This document shows, piece by piece, positions 61,902 through 64,000 of a stretch of DNA of 64,000 nucleotides; within the stretch, counting starts at the first letter, position 1, and the number at the start of each line of letters is the position of its first letter. The notes beneath the pieces are model-generated. The model worked only from the letters and a program-made list of their open reading frames with translations. It was not told where the DNA came from and searched no databases. The translations under genes were made by a program, and so were the position numbers. Source of the DNA: Owenia fusiformis (taxonomy: Eukaryota > Annelida > Polychaeta > Sabellida > Oweniidae); NCBI GenBank assembly GCA_903813345.2, contig CAIIXF020000012.1, positions 19,537,520 to 19,601,519 of the forward strand, written 5' to 3'.

Positions 61902-64000
61902 TCAAATACTAACGTCAGACATGGCTGATGGGCTGACAGAATTTCTAAAATAATGGCGTTCAGCAATATAAATGTTCTGGTCTCCTGACTCTATACTAGC
62001 CTTGTCCTGTTCGGCCAAGCTTTTTTGCCTGTCTTCTTGTTGCTTTCGTTTACGTCTTTTCACGGAGAATATTGCGAACATTGTACACATCCCAACAATT
62101 AGTATCACACCTGGTACAACAGTGGAAACGATGATAACAGGCACGCTCGTAGACTGGAAATAGATTACTGACTTTAAATAAAGAAGGCAAATGGCTAACA
62201 TGAGCGGACTTGGTGTCAGAGTAGATCGGAATAGGAGAAATAATATCATTACAAATGCTGATGAGATTAAATTCACCCCGATGTAAAACTGTCATGGACT
62301 TTGATTGGAATTTCGATAAATACAAGGCACAAAGAATGACAAAGGTCACATTCCAATTAGAAATTGGTTAAGATCAAAGATCATGTGGATCAAGGTCTCT
62401 CAAAAGGCATTTTAAAACCCGTATAACATGTGCATGATGTAAAACTCAGAATAATAGATCAAGGTCATCCAAAAGGTCAATGCATGAGCTTTTCTCTATT
62501 GGCATTTTAAGTCGCTAAAATGACTAGGCAATAGCTCATCACTAGTGACTTAATTTAATAAACATGATAAATGTCAATAATAAGTGTATTTTGCAAAAGT
62601 ATTTTTGTCATACAAGTACCTCATCAGAAATATGCTCTTCATTGCCATGAATTTGGAATACTATCGAAGCAAGTGGGTCAACTATTGCTGATGTGGTTGG
62701 GCCAGATGCTGAGGTTGATCCGGATGTTAATACGGCTTGGTCAGAGGCTGACGTGGTTGGATCGGATGTTGATAAAGTTCGATCAGATGTTTGATGGAAA
62801 GTTGGCCCAAGTGTTGATGAGGTTGATCCAGATGTAAATGCAGCTGGGTTTGAAGCTGACATCGTTTGTCCAGATGTTAGTGTTGTTTGGTCGGAAGCTG
62901 ACGATGTTGATAAGGTTGGGTCAGAGGTTGATGCGTTTTGGTCAGTTGTTGATATACTTGAGACAGAGGTTGAAGCAGTTTGGTCAGTTGTTGATATACT
63001 TGAGACAGAGGTTGATGCGTTTTGGTCAGTTGTTGATACAGTTTGGTCAGACGTTGTCGCAATAGGGTCAGAGGTTGATACGGTTTGGTCAGTTGTTGAT
63101 ACAATTGGGTCAGATCCTGATATGGTTTGGTAAGTTGTTAATAGAGTTGATTCAGAGGTTGACACAGTTTGGTCAGTTGTTGATACAATTGGGTCAGAGG
63201 TTGATATGGTTTGGTCAGTTGCTGATACAATTGGGTCAGAGGTTGACACAGTTTGGTCAGTTGTTGATAAAATTGGGTCAGAGGTTGATATGGTTTGGTC
63301 AGTTGTTGATAAAATTGGGTCAGAGGTTGATATGGTTCGGTCAGTTGCTGATACAATTGGGTCAGAGGTTGATATGGTTTGGTCAGTTGTTAATACAATT
63401 GGGTCAGAGGTTGATATGGTTTGGTCAGTTGTTGATACAATTGGGTCAGAGGTTGATATGGTTTGGTCAAATGTCGAAGCAGATGATTCAGATGTTTGTG
63501 GGGCTGGTTCGTTTGTTGATGTCATTGGGTCATTTGTTGATATAGTTTGGACAGACATTGAAGTTGTTGAGTCAAATGAAATGGCTGGTCCAGATGTCGA
63601 TGTCGTTAATCCAGATGTTGATGTGGTTAATTCAGATGTTGTGGTTAATTCAGATGATGTTGTGGTTAATTCAGACGTTGATGTGGTTAATTCAGATGTT
63701 GAAGTGGTTAATTCAGATGTTGATGTGGTTAGTTCAGATGTTGTTGTGGTAGATGTTGATGTGGTTAATTCAGATGTCGTTGTGGTTAATTCAGGTGTCG
63801 TTGTGGCTTGTTCAGGTGTTGTTGTGGTTGATTCAGGTGTCGTCGTGGTTAACTCAGGTGTCGTTGTGGTTAGTTCAGGTGTCGTTGTGGTTAAGGTAGG
63901 TGTCGTTGTGGTTAATTCAGGTGTTGTTGTGGTTGATTCAGGTGTCGTCGTGGTTAACTCAGGTGTCGTTGTGGTTAGTTCAGGTGTCGTTGTGGTTAAA
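61902..64000 (-). CDS. Mucin-like single-pass membrane protein, last two exons (5' end beyond window)
   Basis: Exon 62620 to beyond 64000 (minus) is open to the edge and encodes Thr/Ser/Pro-rich repeats: LTTTTPE and TTSTSEL units at 63560-64000, then 14-residue STTDQTISTSDPIV units. It ends with HGNEEHISDE before GTACTT. It joins in phase 0 to exon 62153-61902 (84 codons): STSVPVIIVSTVVPGVILIV continuing to GMCTMFAIFSV is a membrane span, followed by basic KRRKRKQQ and a cytoplasmic tail of about 45 residues ending AMSDVSI. The dense Ser/Thr suggests heavy O-glycosylation. The orthologous family cannot be named. Confidence 0.8.

Noticed and set aside
63075-63752. Plus-strand open frames opposite the mucin exon
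   Set aside because: Antisense of the 14-residue repeat; the Leu/Gln-rich peptide has no features, and the minus strand splices correctly to a membrane-span exon.
1-64000. CRISPR arrays, bacterial operons, rRNA genes
   Set aside because: The sequence is animal nuclear DNA with spliced genes; the regular arrays are minisatellites without unique spacers.

Overview
The window is nuclear DNA from an animal. It is AT-rich, its genes are split into many short exons with GT-AG introns, and the introns are full of DNA transposons, a non-LTR retrotransposon and minisatellites. The gene families and repeat style suggest a marine invertebrate, possibly a lophotrochozoan. That is an inference; no species marker is visible.

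Layout, left to right. (1) 83-12177, plus strand: a receptor-type guanylate cyclase, 24 exons with consistent phases, about 1,035 codons visible. It runs ANF-like ligand domain, one membrane span, kinase homology domain, coiled coil, cyclase domain; the N-terminus lies left of the window. The first visible exon is present as three complete tandem 100-nt copies plus a fourth decayed one. (2) 13962-20198, minus strand: the first four exons of an RFC5-like clamp-loader subunit, with Walker A but no later exons. Its introns hold an hAT-like element, a 321-bp tandem duplication and two large minisatellites. (3) 20411-58157, plus strand: a complete Kinase Suppressor of Ras (KSR) gene, 21 exons totalling 2,679 nt (892 residues). 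It starts 212 bp from the RFC5 start codon, head to head. Its introns carry an 8-bp-TSD hAT element, a mariner-type element, pogo-like MITEs, a 2.6-kb element with about 42-bp terminal inverted repeats, a 5'-truncated LINE, and many satellites. (4) 45319-48959, minus strand, nested in a KSR intron: a repeat-rich secreted protein with a somatomedin B domain, broken by one 1-nt frame slip. (5) 61902-64000, minus strand: the last two exons of a mucin-like single-pass membrane protein that runs off the right edge.

The most unusual signal is a recurring structural habit: tandem copies of intron/exon junctions, placed next to the real junction. It is seen at the ANF exon (whole exon), the donor of exon 4648-4783, the acceptor of exon 5361, the acceptor of kinase-homology exon 8396, decayed copies before cyclase exons 11081 and 11670, RFC5 exon 4, KSR exon 3, and most strikingly KSR exon 18 (sixteen 54-bp copies). 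Two of these cases hit the same kinase position (start of subdomain VIb, GMxYxHA) in two different genes.

The guanylate cyclase (cGMP signalling) and KSR (MAPK scaffold) are both pseudokinase-containing signalling proteins, but nothing here shows that they work together.
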